DNA of 64,000 bases from JANXQG01 sp963824275 (lineage in GTDB: Bacteria; Planctomycetota; Planctomycetia; Pirellulales; Thermoguttaceae), in assembly GCA_963824275.1 (NCBI GenBank), contig CAWGOT010000003.1, forward strand, positions 992,001 to 1,056,000. Reading direction: 5' to 3'. Position numbers and translations under genes: made by a program. Within the stretch, counting starts at the first letter, position 1, and every line of letters starts with the position of its first letter. Below the pieces are notes generated by a model. The model worked only from the letters and a program-made list of their open reading frames with translations, searched no databases and was not told the origin of the DNA. Below are positions 30,157 to 38,798 of the stretch, in pieces.

Positions 30157-32887
30157 ATGAAACGAACTGCAATCGCTTTGACCCTCTTGTCCCTGCTCAC
30201 CGTAGCCGCCGCGGGCAACGACGCCATGTACCCGCCCGCGCCGGCGGCGCAAGCCGCGATCCGCGTCGATGGCCAGGGCTTTACCATCAACGGCCAGCGG
30301 ACCTATGTCGCCTCCGGCACGATCCACTACGCACGCGTGCCGCGCGACCTGTGGCGCGATCGGCTGCTGCGGCTCAAACGGGCCGGGTTCAACACGGTCG
30401 AAACCTACGCCTTCTGGAATTTCCATGAGCCGCGGGAAAACGAGTGGGATTTCACCGGCGACAAGGATTTCGGCGCCTTCCTCGCCACCGCCCAGGAACT
30501 CGGCCTGTACGCCATCGTCCGCGTCGGACCCTACGTCTGCGCCGAATGGGACTCGGGCGGCTACCCGCTGTGGCTGAAATTCAAGCCGCCCTTCAAGGTC
30601 CGCACGGCCGACCCCGCCTTCCTGGCCTGGAACGATCATTGGTACGACAAGATCCTCTCCATCGTCGCGGCACACCAGATCCACAAGGGCGGCAACGTGA
30701 TTATGGTGCAACTGGAAAACGAGCATCCGCAGGGCTGGGGCACCGTCAGCGGCAGTCCTTACTTCAATCATCTCCGTGCCAAGGCCCTCTCGCTGGGGAT
30801 CGAAGTGCCCTTCTTCTTCAGCGGCCTGAACCACGGCGCCGGTCCCACGGGTCCCGCGCCGGCAGCCTGGCCGGCCGCACGACGCCCTGGTTCTCCACCG
30901 AGTTCTGGCCCGGCTGGTTCGACATCTACGGCAATCTCGCCGACAAGCGTTTCCGCGAGGTCGAACGCGACAATTGGAAGATCCTCGCCAACGGCGGCAG
31001 CGGCCACAACTTCTACATGCTCCACGGCGGCACGAACTTCGAGACCTGGAACGACACAAGCGGTGCGGCAAGCTACGACTACGGCGCAGCCATCGGCCAA
31101 TGCGGCGACCTCCGCCCGATCTACTACCGCATGAAACGCGCGAATCTCTTCGCCCAGGTCTTGCCGGCGCTTCGCGATAGCGGCGCGAAGATCGAGTTCG
31201 ACGTCAACAGCGCAAAGTCCCTTGCCAACGCCACGTTGGTCGACGGTGTCAAGCTGCTCAGTTGCACGGCACGCATTCTCGGGCTGGCCCGACATGGCAA
31301 GACGACCACGCTGGTCGTCTACGGCCCAATCGGCGAGACGGGCAGCCTGCGATTCGCCGAGAAGGAGGCTCGCGGTCACCTACCCCGAGACTGGGCCTCA
31401 GGAGCAGAGCTTCACCACTTCCGACGGCCGGACCATCCGCGTCGTGGCGATGAGCGCGGCCCTCGCCGACCGTACTTGGATCGTCGGCAACTACGCGATC
31501 TGCGGGCCGGCCTTCGTGGGAGATTTTCAGCAGGCCGGCGGCAAAGTCTCGCTGACCATCGAGCGCCCCTACGGCCAGCCCTCCTGCGGCAAGGTTATCG
31601 TCTACGGCGACCAGGTCCAGCACCTGGCGGTGCGGTCCGATGCCGCGCTCGATTCGGCCCCGGCGCCACAACTGGGCAGTTGGCAGATGCGGCTCGCCCC
31701 CGAAGCGGCAGCCGATTTTGACGATACGAAATGGATGAAGTCCGCCGAACCGCAGCAGATGGGGGCCGACGGCGACACCAGCGCCTTCGCCTGGTACCGC
31801 GCCGTGGTGGACGTGAAAGCGGCGGGCGCTGCGACATTCCGCTTCAGCGGTCGTGCCGACGACACGGTGATCTTCGTCAACGGCCGCCGCTACGACGCCA
31901 AAATCCCGCTCGCGGCGGGCCGCAACGTCATCGCCGTGCTCGTCTCGCATCGCGGCCGCGACAAGGCCTACAATTACCTGGACACGCTCGACAATTTCGC
32001 CCGCAAAGGGCTTTTCGGCCCCGTCCACCTGACTGTTGGCGGCGAGCAAGTAAACGTCACACCTTGGAAGCAGCGGGGCGGCGCGGGACAGCTCGACGGC
32101 AAATGGCAGCCCGTTTCGGCAACGGGCGGCGTGCCCGCCTTCTACCGCGCGACGTTCACGGACAAGACGGTCCCCGGCCGCGTCTTGCGTGCCACTTCCA
32201 AAGGCCTGACCCGCGGCACGATGTGGCTCAACGGGCACAACCTCGGACGCTATCCGGAGAAGATCAAGGCCCCGGGGATCTATCTGCCCGAATGCTGGCT
32301 CAAGGAGGGCGAGAACACGCTCCTGGTCTTCGACGAGGAGGGGGCCGCGGCCTCGCCGGTCAAGCTCGAAGTGGAAACCGCGGCCAGCCGCGAGGTGATT
32401 CGGGTTTCCGATCCCTGCGACCCAGCGACTCCGCTCGTCGTTCCGCCTGAAGCCAAGCCTCTTGATTTGGCCGCGGCGAACCGAAGGCAACCTGGCCTTC
32501 AAGAGGCCGGCCAGCGCTTCCTCGACCGAGGACGGGAACACGCCCGGACTGGCCTGCGACGGCGACGCCGATACGCGCTGGTGCGCAGCCGGCGGCAGCA
32601 CGCCGCAGTGGTGGCAGGTCGATCTCGGCGGGCCGCACGACCTGTCGGGCTGCGAGATCTGCTGGGAAGCCGACGGCCGGCGTTATCAATACCTGGTGGA
32701 AGGCTCGCCCGACGGCCGCGCGTGGTCCCTGCTGGCCGACCGCCGTGAGACGCGCGACCAATCGCAGGTCCAGAATCTGAAGTTCGCGGCCACCGCCGTT
32801 CGCTACCTGCGGGTCACCGTGACAGGTCTGCCCAGGACCCCGTTGACCTGGGCCAGCATCTGCGAAGTCAAGGTGTGGGCTAAATGA
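30157..32887 (+). CDS. Secreted GH35 beta-galactosidase with C-terminal F5/8 type C (CBM32-like) domain (three frameshifts)
   Basis: A Sec signal (MKRTAIALTLLSLLTVAAAG) precedes a GH35 TIM barrel. The signature segments are YVASGTIHYARVPRDLWRDR, the acid/base glutamate in NVIMVQLENEHPQG and, after a shift near 30855, the nucleophile in WFSTEFWPGWFDIYG. Beta-sandwich domains follow (shift near 31370), with WYRAVVDVKAAGAATFRFSG and MWLNGHNLGRYPEKI. After a shift near 32500 a discoidin domain (STEDGNTPGLACDGDADTRW, WWQVDLGGPHDLSG) closes the protein. It removes terminal beta-galactose from polysaccharides outside the cytoplasm. Confidence 0.88.
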
Positions 32888-32930
32888 CCTTTCACGATTC
32901 TGGGACGCATAGGATCCACTTGCATTCCCC

Positions 32931-34343
32931 ATGAAACTCGGTCTCTTCGGAATCGGTTTGGACACCTACTGGCCCCAGTTCGCCGGACTGCTGGATCGCT
33001 TGACCGGCTATCATGCCCGCATCGCCGGGCAATTGCGATGCCTGGGAGCCGAACTGGTCGACGCCGGCCTGGTCGATAGTCCTTTCAAGGCCCGCGAGGC
33101 GGCCGAACTGTTCCGTCGCGAAGGCGTCGACCTGATCTTCCTCAACGTCTCGACCTACGCCCTCTCGTCGACCGTCCTGCCGGTCGTGCAAAGGGCGGGC
33201 GTGCCCGTTGTGGTGCTCAATCTGCAGCCGGTGCCGCAATTGGATTACGACAAGTTCAATGCCTTGGGCGATCGCGGTCTGATGACCGGCGCCTGGCTGG
33301 AGCATTGCCAGGCCTGTTGCACTCCGGAAATTGCCTGCGTCTTCAACCGCGCGGGCATCGACTTTCATCTGGTGAGCGGCTATCTCGACGACCCGGCGGC
33401 ATGGGGCGAGATTGGCGAATGGGTGGAAGCGGCCAAGGTCCGCGACGTGATGCGGACCAACCGCGCTGGCGTGTTGGGACATTACTACTGCGGCATGCTC
33501 AACGTTTATAGCGACTTGACACAGCAGTCGGCCTGCTTCGGCAACCACTTCGAACTGATCGAAATGTGCGACCTGCGGTCGCTCCGAGACGCTGTCACGG
33601 CGGCGCAAATCGAGGCCAAGCTGGCCCAGATTCGCCAGGAGTTCGCGGTCGATCCCGCCTGCCCGCCCGCCGAGCTCGCGCGTGCGGCACGCACCTCCTG
33701 CGCCTTGGACGCCCTGGTGGCGAACCACAAGCTCGGCTCGCTGGCCTATTACTACGAGGGCACGCCGGGCAGCGAGTACGAGGATATCGTCGCCAGTTCG
33801 ATTCCCGGCAGCACGCTGCTGACGGCTCATCACGTGCCGGTCGCCGGCGAGTGCGAGGTCAAGAACGTCCAGGCGATGAAGATCCTCGACGCCTTCGGGG
33901 CCGGCGGCTCGTTCGCGGAATTCTACCTCATCGACTATAAGGAGGACGTGGTCTTCTGGGGCCACGATGGCCCCGCCCACGCGGCCATCGCCCAGCGGAA
34001 GGTGCGGCTTGTGCCGCTGCCGGTCTATCACGGAAAGCCGGGCCAGGGCCTTTCCATCCAGATGGAGGTCCGCTACGGCCCCGTGACGTTCTTCGCGGTG
34101 GTGCAGGACGGCGGCGGAACGCTCTCCCTATTGGTGGCCGAGGGCGAGTCGGTGCCCGGCCCGACCTTGCAGATCGGCAACACGAACAGCCGCTATCGAT
34201 TTTCCCTGGGTGCCAGGGCCCTTATCAACGCCTGGTGCCAGGCAGGACCTGCGCATCACGCGGCAATCGGCGTCGGCCATCTTGCCGCGAAGATCGAGAA
34301 GCTGGCCCATCTGCTGGGGATCCGCTTTGCGCGGGTCTGCTGA
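32931..34343 (+). CDS. L-arabinose/L-fucose isomerase-family protein
   Basis: 470 residues, intact and without signal peptide. It starts KLGLFGIGLDTYWPQFAGLL and contains VDLIFLNVSTYALSSTVLPV, VLGHYYCGMLNVYSDLTQQS and VPVAGECEVKNVQAMKILDA, matching AraA-like isomerases of the divergent branch annotated in planctomycetes and Bacteroidetes. It would interconvert an aldose and a ketose using Mn2+ in the cytosol. Located 43 bases after the GH35 gene on the same strand, so the pair may process a galactose- or arabinose-containing glycan. The exact sugar is unknown. Confidence 0.82.
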   Translation: MKLGLFGIGLDTYWPQFAGLLDRLTGYHARIAGQLRCLGAELVDAGLVDSPFKAREAAELFRREGVDLIFLNVSTYALSSTVLPVVQRAGVPVVVLNLQPVPQLDYDKFNALGDRGLMTGAWLEHCQACCTPEIACVFNRAGIDFHLVSGYLDDPAAWGEIGEWVEAAKVRDVMRTNRAGVLGHYYCGMLNVYSDLTQQSACFGNHFELIEMCDLRSLRDAVTAAQIEAKLAQIRQEFAVDPACPPAELARAARTSCALDALVANHKLGSLAYYYEGTPGSEYEDIVASSIPGSTLLTAHHVPVAGECEVKNVQAMKILDAFGAGGSFAEFYLIDYKEDVVFWGHDGPAHAAIAQRKVRLVPLPVYHGKPGQGLSIQMEVRYGPVTFFAVVQDGGGTLSLLVAEGESVPGPTLQIGNTNSRYRFSLGARALINAWCQAGPAHHAAIGVGHLAAKIEKLAHLLGIRFARVC

Positions 34344-34473
34344 GGGCGTATTTGGAGAGGATGGCTCGATTGCCTCTTTAGGTTAAGCTCCTTTCTTGCG
34401 TCGCGGCCGGATGGAATCACTGGCCAGCCATGGTGCGGCAAAGGCTGCTGTTCCCGCCTGTGGGGGAATCGGC

Positions 34474-34479
34474 TATAAT
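34474..34479 (+). promoter_or_regulatory. Possible -10 element upstream of the NYN gene
   Basis: A perfect TATAAT lies about 155 bases before the NYN start. The -35 region 17 bases upstream (TTCCCG) is poor. The 290-base gap before the gene holds nothing else that was recognised. Confidence 0.3.
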
Positions 34480-34634
34480 CATTGGCATGGAAGCAACAAC
34501 TCCCCAATGCCGCTGGTTCTTTCCCACGCCGGGTTGGCTGGTGCTTGGGTTGCTGGCAGCGGACTGGCCGCGAAGCATGGTTACTTACCTCCCAACCCAC
34601 ACCCCTCCCACCAACAAACCTCCAAGAAACCCGT

Positions 34635-35393
34635 ATGTCTGAAGAGCCCTTGATTGCCGTATTTGTCGATTTTGAGAACCTGGCCATTGGCGTTCGCGAG
34701 ATGAAGGCCGGCAAGTTCCAGATCCAGTTGATCCTGAAGCGGCTGCTGGAAAAAGGCCGCATCGTCTTCAAGCGGGCCTACTGCGATTGGCGGAACTACG
34801 AGGACTCGATGCGCGAGTTCCATGCCCAGGGCGTGGAGATGATCGACATCCCCCAGACCAAGATGAGCGGCAAGAACAGCGCCGACATCCACATGGTCGT
34901 CGACGCCCTCGACCTCTGCTATTCCAAGCAGCATATCGACACCTTCGCCCTGCTTTCGGGCGACAGCGATTTCTCGCCGCTGGTCTCGAAGCTCAAGGAG
35001 AACGACCGCCGCGTCATCGGCTGCGGCGTGAAAAGCTCCACCTCCGACTTGCTGATCGCCAACTGCGACGAGTTCATCTACTACGACGACCTGATTCGCA
35101 AGGCCACCAAGACCCCGCGGCCCGCGAAGAAGGACAAGACCGAGGCCGACAAGAAGCAAGAGGCCATCGACCACGTGCTGGAGGTCATCCATTCCGTGGA
35201 ACAGGATTACGACCCGCTCTGGGGCTCGACGCTCAAGCAGGCCATTCGCCGCGTCTATCCCGGCTTCAACGAGGGCTACTACGGCTACGGCAGCTTCTCC
35301 GACCTCTTGGAGGACATCAAGGCCAAGCGGCTGATCGAGCTCGAATACGACGAGGGCCGCGGAAATTACAAAGTGCGGCCGCGAAAAGGGTAA
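34635..35393 (+). CDS. NYN-domain (LabA/PIN-like) protein with C-terminal OST-HTH/LOTUS domain
   Basis: 252 residues, intact. The NYN nuclease fold shows its acidic residues in LIAVFVDFENLAIGVREMKA, KNSADIHMVVDALDLCYSKQ and TFALLSGDSDFSPLVSKLKE (D-x-N, D and SGDSDF). After a charged linker rich in Lys and Glu comes a LOTUS-like domain (YDPLWGSTLKQAIRRVYPGF, FSDLLEDIKAKRLIELEYDE). Proteins of this architecture are thought to be RNA endonucleases guided by the LOTUS RNA-binding domain. Start at ATG 34635. Monocistronic, followed by a hairpin. Confidence 0.9.
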   Translation: MSEEPLIAVFVDFENLAIGVREMKAGKFQIQLILKRLLEKGRIVFKRAYCDWRNYEDSMREFHAQGVEMIDIPQTKMSGKNSADIHMVVDALDLCYSKQHIDTFALLSGDSDFSPLVSKLKENDRRVIGCGVKSSTSDLLIANCDEFIYYDDLIRKATKTPRPAKKDKTEADKKQEAIDHVLEVIHSVEQDYDPLWGSTLKQAIRRVYPGFNEGYYGYGSFSDLLEDIKAKRLIELEYDEGRGNYKVRPRKG

Positions 35394-35398
35394 CATTT

Positions 35399-35444
35399 CA
35401 GTTTGCCCGACAATTTACGGAGCCGTACAATAAAGGGCAAACTG
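35399..35444 (+). terminator. Hairpin after the NYN gene, possible terminator
   Basis: CAGTTTGCCC (35399-35408) pairs with GGGCAAACTG (35435-35444) across a 26-base loop, starting six bases after the stop codon. There is no clear T-run, so termination is only possible. Confidence 0.4.
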
Positions 35445-35475
35445 GAAGGTCTTTGGCTGCAAATTGGCATTGAAG

Positions 35476-35541
35476 CCCGACGCGCCAGCGAGGAAAGTGC
35501 GTTGGAGTTTTCGAAAGCGGATTCCTCGCTGGCGCGTCGGG
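35476..35541. repeat. CCCGAAGCG-type palindromic repeat, copy C
   Basis: Perfect 20-base arms, CCCGACGCGCCAGCGAGGAA (35476-35495) and its complement (35522-35541), with a 26-base loop. It is the variant with GACGCGCC in place of GAAGCGTA. It lies between the NYN and rhodanese genes. Confidence 0.85.
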
Positions 35542-35591
35542 TTTCCTTGCCCCGCCGGAAACGCATCCCCAACCCTTGAGGAAACCGCAAA

Positions 35592-36491
35592 ATGACCCTT
35601 CAAACTGTTGCCCTGCTGTCCTTTTTTCTCGTCTGTGGAAATCCAACCATGGCCTCGGAAACCAGCTACCCCCATGCGGAAATGCTCATCGAACCTGACA
35701 CGCTCGCCAAGGCCGAAAACGGCAAGGAGGCTCGTCATCCTCGATGCCCGCGACCGGAAGCAATACGACGAAAGCCGCGTGCCTGGGGCCGTCTGGGTCG
35801 ATGCCCCTGCCTGGGCCAACGCCTTCAAGGACGGCAAGGACGCCGAGGGCTGGAGCGCCCGGATCGGCGGCTTGGGCATTAGCGCCAATTCCAAAGTCGT
35901 CGTCTACGATAACCAGTCGTTCAACACGGCGGCTCGCATCTGGTGGATCCTCCGCTACTGGGGCGTCAAGGACGTTCGCCTCTTGAACGGCAACTGGCTG
36001 ACATGGCAAAAAGACGGACTGCCCGTCGAGGCCGACAAGCCGAGATGGTTGTCGAAAATGGTCGAATTCACGGCCCGGCCGCAAGCCGGCCGGCTGGCAA
36101 CCAAGGATCTGATCTTGGCCTCCCTCAAAGACAGCAGTCTGCAGATCGTCGACGCCCGTTCCGAGGGCGAGTTCTGCGGCACCGAGAAGCTCAGAACAAG
36201 CGGGCCGGGGCTATCCCCGGCGCCAAGCACCTCGAGTGGATCGACCTGATCGACAAGGAGACCCAGCGGTTCAAGACACCCGATCAACTCCGCAAGCTTT
36301 TCGCGGACGCCGAGATCACGTTCGACCGGCCGACCGCCGCACATTGCCAAAGCGGCGGGAGGGCCTCAGTAATGGCCTTTGGCATGGAACTGATGGGCGC
36401 CCCCAAAGTCGCCAACTACTATGCAAGCTGGGGCGAGTGGGGCAATGCCGATGACACGCCGATCGTCCCCGGCAAGCCGAAGAAGCCGTGA
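35592..36491 (+). CDS. Secreted tandem-rhodanese sulfurtransferase (two frameshifts)
   Basis: A signal-peptide-like start (MTLQTVALLSFFLVCGNPTM) precedes two rhodanese domains. In the first, LVILDARDRKQYDESRVPGA is followed by KVVVYDNQSFNTAARIWWIL, where the active-site cysteine position is Asp, so this domain is inactive. In the second, IVDARSEGEFCGTEK, GAIPGAKHLEWIDLIDKETQ and the active loop AAHCQSGGRASVMAFGMELM retain the cysteine. This is the usual thiosulfate or 3-mercaptopyruvate sulfurtransferase layout. Shifts lie near 35730 and 36195. Confidence 0.85.
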
Positions 36492-37135
36492 ACGCTATTG
36501 AGCGCCCTAGGCCCGGCTCGGCCCTTGTTATTCCATCGCCCCTGGTTTCCGTGGGAAGCCCGATTAGCCTGCCAAACGACCCCTACGACCCGCTAGAAGC
36601 CCGTGGGGAGCGTTTGGCGGGTCGTTGGTCGTGGGTCTCGCGGGCGGGTCGTTGCTCACTTCCCAAGAAACTGATTTGGACACAGAATTGATGCCATTGT
36701 AGCAGTTCGTCAACGCGCACCTTTTCCCAGGCGTCCATCCGCAACCCAAAGTGGGCTGGGCATATTATGCACACATATAGATAATTATGTATTCACTAGC
36801 CCCTGTCGGCGGGGTTCCTGCGCATTGCCGCGCACACATTCCGGAAGAACCGCAAATTCGCAAGTCGCGGCGGCCAGAGGAGTTGCAACGCAATCCGCGC
36901 CGCGGCGCCGATTTTCTTTTCCCATTCTTGCCGCCAAATCCGTATATATGTGTATCCAGGCGTTGTTCTTTGAAAATTTATACATCCAAAATCATCGCCC
37001 CCGGCGTAGCCCGCCGGGGGCAAGACGAAAAGCGGCGCGCCCACGCGGGCTGTTTGCCGGTCGCGGCAGGAAATCTCCCGCGATTCCGCCGCGACTGCGA
37101 TCGAGCGGGCCGCAAAACAATCCCGCCGCGGCCTA
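36492..37135. other. Non-coding stretch before the promoter and repeat array
   Basis: No convincing gene. Visible features are scattered AT-rich motifs (ACACATATAGATAATTATG near 36770), GCCGGGTCGT-like partial inverted repeats around 36570-36650, and a strong GC hairpin GCCCCCGGCG...CGCCGGGGGC at about 36997-37021. Frames here have biased Arg/Pro-rich composition and no family resemblance. Confidence 0.5.
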
Positions 37136-37163
37136 TTGACAGAGTGCGATAGTTATGGATAAT
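37136..37163 (+). promoter_or_regulatory. Strong sigma70-like promoter facing the repeat array
   Basis: Consensus TTGACA (37136-37141) and GATAAT (37158-37163, five of six matches) are spaced by 16 bases. It reads rightwards. The first element downstream is the tandem array at 37303, not a gene, so the primary product may be an untranslated RNA. Confidence 0.55.
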
Positions 37164-37302
37164 TATGGTATATGCGCGATTTCCGAAGTGCTGAACCCGA
37201 GGAGAACCCGGCTGGCCCACGACAACTGTTTTGGCCAACCCGCGACCGTTAGAAGTAGAAGTCAGTAAAGACAGCAAGATAAATGGCAGAAAAATGGTAG
37301 TC

Positions 37303-37725
37303 GGAAGAAAGAACCATTTCCGAGCAAGTTCGGGCAAAAACCACCTGTTGGCGGCTCCAAAGCGTGCCGGACAAACAGCGAAGACAGAAAATGGCCGACA
37401 GGAATGCGAAGGTCGGAAGGTGGATTTTTCTTGGGCAAGTTCGGGCAAAATCCACCCGTTGGCGTGGTGATTCCGAAGCGTGGCGGACAAATGGCGAAGA
37501 CAGGAAATAGTTGGCAGGAATATGTATGAATGTGGGAAGGCGGATTTTTCTTGGGCAAGTTCGGGCAAAAACCACCCGTTGGCATGGTGATTCCGAAGCG
37601 TGCCGGACAAAAAAATGGCCGACAGGATGCGAAGGTCGGAAGGCGGATTTTTCTTGGGCAAGTTCGGGCAAAAACCACCCGTTGGCATGGTGATTCCGAA
37701 GCGCGGCGGACAAATAGCGAAGATC
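37303..37725. repeat. Tandem array, four units of about 103-120 bp
   Basis: Units begin at GGAAG boundaries 37303, 37415, 37535 and 37638. Each contains GGATTTTTCTTGGGCAAGTT (diverged in unit 1), CGGGCAAAAACCACCCGTTG, a GTGATTCCGAAGCGTG segment and CGGACAAATGGCGAAGAC-like tail. Unit length varies in the tail. All three minus-strand frames are open across the array, giving peptides such as GWFLPELAQEKSAF and GGFCPNLPKKNPPS, but no start or SD supports translation. The core recurs at positions 1-25 and 64-88. Confidence 0.88.
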
Positions 37726-37899
37726 GCTTGACTTCGTCGTGGTATATACTACGTTTGTAGTAGATGGCAATGTGGATGGCGAATTTCCTGAGAAGAATCC
37801 GTCCTAGGACCGGTGTGTGGGCAAGATGCCCGCACTGCAAGCCAGCCTTGGAGACGGTTTCACGAGTTGCTGTTGAAAACTCTAGGGAGGTCAGCGATC

Positions 37900-38073
37900 A
37901 TGAGTTCGTTTTTTCGCGTCGTGCGTTTATTTCTGGCTGCGGAGGAAGGCCCTACGGCGGTTGAATATGCCGTCATGCTTTCCCTCATTGTCTGTGTCTG
38001 TTTGGCCGCTATCACGTCGATCGGGAGCAGCGCCGGCAGCGTGTTTCAAAATGCGGCCAATTCGATCCACTGA
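37900..38073 (+). CDS. Flp/Fap-type IVb pilin
   Basis: 57 residues with the Flp layout: short basic start (MSSFFRVVRLFLAAEE), processing glycine and the conserved glutamate-tyrosine (GPTAVEYAVMLSLIVCVCLA), then one hydrophobic helix. The prepilin peptidase would cut after the glycine. AGGGAGG nine bases upstream fixes the ATG. No tad secretion genes are in the window, so this is an orphan pilin gene. It lies 175 bases after the tandem array. Confidence 0.9.
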   Translation: MSSFFRVVRLFLAAEEGPTAVEYAVMLSLIVCVCLAAITSIGSSAGSVFQNAANSIH

Positions 38074-38129
38074 CGGAACTTGCCGTGCCGTCCAGTGTTG
38101 ATATACTGCGCACGGTTCCGACTGACACG

Positions 38130-38183
38130 AACCCGAAGCGTAAGCGAGGTCCGGAAGTCGTTGCCTCGCTTACGCTTCGGGTT
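38130..38183. repeat. CCCGAAGCG-type palindromic repeat, copy D
   Basis: Perfect 20-base arms AACCCGAAGCGTAAGCGAGG (38130-38149) and complement (38164-38183), loop of 14 bases. Located 57 bases after the Flp pilin stop, where it may serve as a transcription terminator. Confidence 0.88.
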
Positions 38184-38318
38184 GGCGTGGATTGTGACAA
38201 TCTCAACCGCGAGCAGTAGAGAAGTGGGGATTAAATTATCGCCCTACCGTTACCGTCTGGTGTTAGGATGGTAGACTGGGCAGGGTATTGGATCTCGCTA
38301 CAAGGGGAGAACTCTCGC

Positions 38319-38795
38319 ATGCATCGCAGCGTGATTTGCATTGTCGGTATATCCATCTCGATCTTCTTCGCCGGATTGGCGTCCAGCCTGACGGCCCAGG
38401 CGGCGGCGGGAAAGCCGTCGACCCACCTGGATGTTATCGAGACCCTCAAAAAGGCCCATAGCCTCCTGGTCCATGCCGACCACGATTACGATGGTCACCG
38501 GGCCAAGGCCGCCGAAGAGGTCCACAAGGCCCTGGAAGACCTGGGCGACCGTCCCGCCAAGAAGGCCACGCGGGTCCTGGTGCCCACGGCTGGCGGTGTT
38601 GTGGCGGCCACGACCGTCCATGCCGCGCAGCCGAAGATGACTGAGCCCCAAGGCGCCTCGGACGCCCAAGTGCATGAGGCCAAGGAACTGCTTGAGGCCG
38701 CCTTGAAAGACCTCAGCAGCAGCAAGCATCCTAACGCCCACAAAAACGTGAAGGAAGCGATCCACCAGATCACTCTTGCCCTGGAACGCAAATAG
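38319..38795 (+). CDS. Secreted helical hypothetical protein
   Basis: 158 residues. A signal peptide (ICIVGISISIFFAGLASSLT then AQAA) precedes an alpha-helical sequence with two similar halves: LDVIETLKKAHSLLVHADHD ... HKALEDLG and VHEAKELLEAALKDLSSSKH ... AIHQITLALERK. AAGGGGAGA upstream supports ATG 38319. No named family is known to me; its helix-pair pattern resembles small periplasmic proteins of planctomycetes. The glycosyltransferase start follows after 3 bases. Confidence 0.7.
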   Translation: MHRSVICIVGISISIFFAGLASSLTAQAAAGKPSTHLDVIETLKKAHSLLVHADHDYDGHRAKAAEEVHKALEDLGDRPAKKATRVLVPTAGGVVAATTVHAAQPKMTEPQGASDAQVHEAKELLEAALKDLSSSKHPNAHKNVKEAIHQITLALERK

Positions 38796-38798
38796 AAC

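Noticed and set aside
37303..37725. Tandem array as a CRISPR locus
   Set aside because: Units are 103-120 bp and similar over their whole length, with no short exact repeat and unique spacers, and no cas genes are near.
37728..37750. Promoter TTGACT with TATACT for the Flp gene
   Set aside because: The spacing is only 11 bases; an extended -10 reading is possible but too weak to annotate.
36978..37840. Long minus-strand proteins in all three frames across the array
   Set aside because: All three frames are open at once because of repeat composition; none has a ribosome-binding site or family resemblance.
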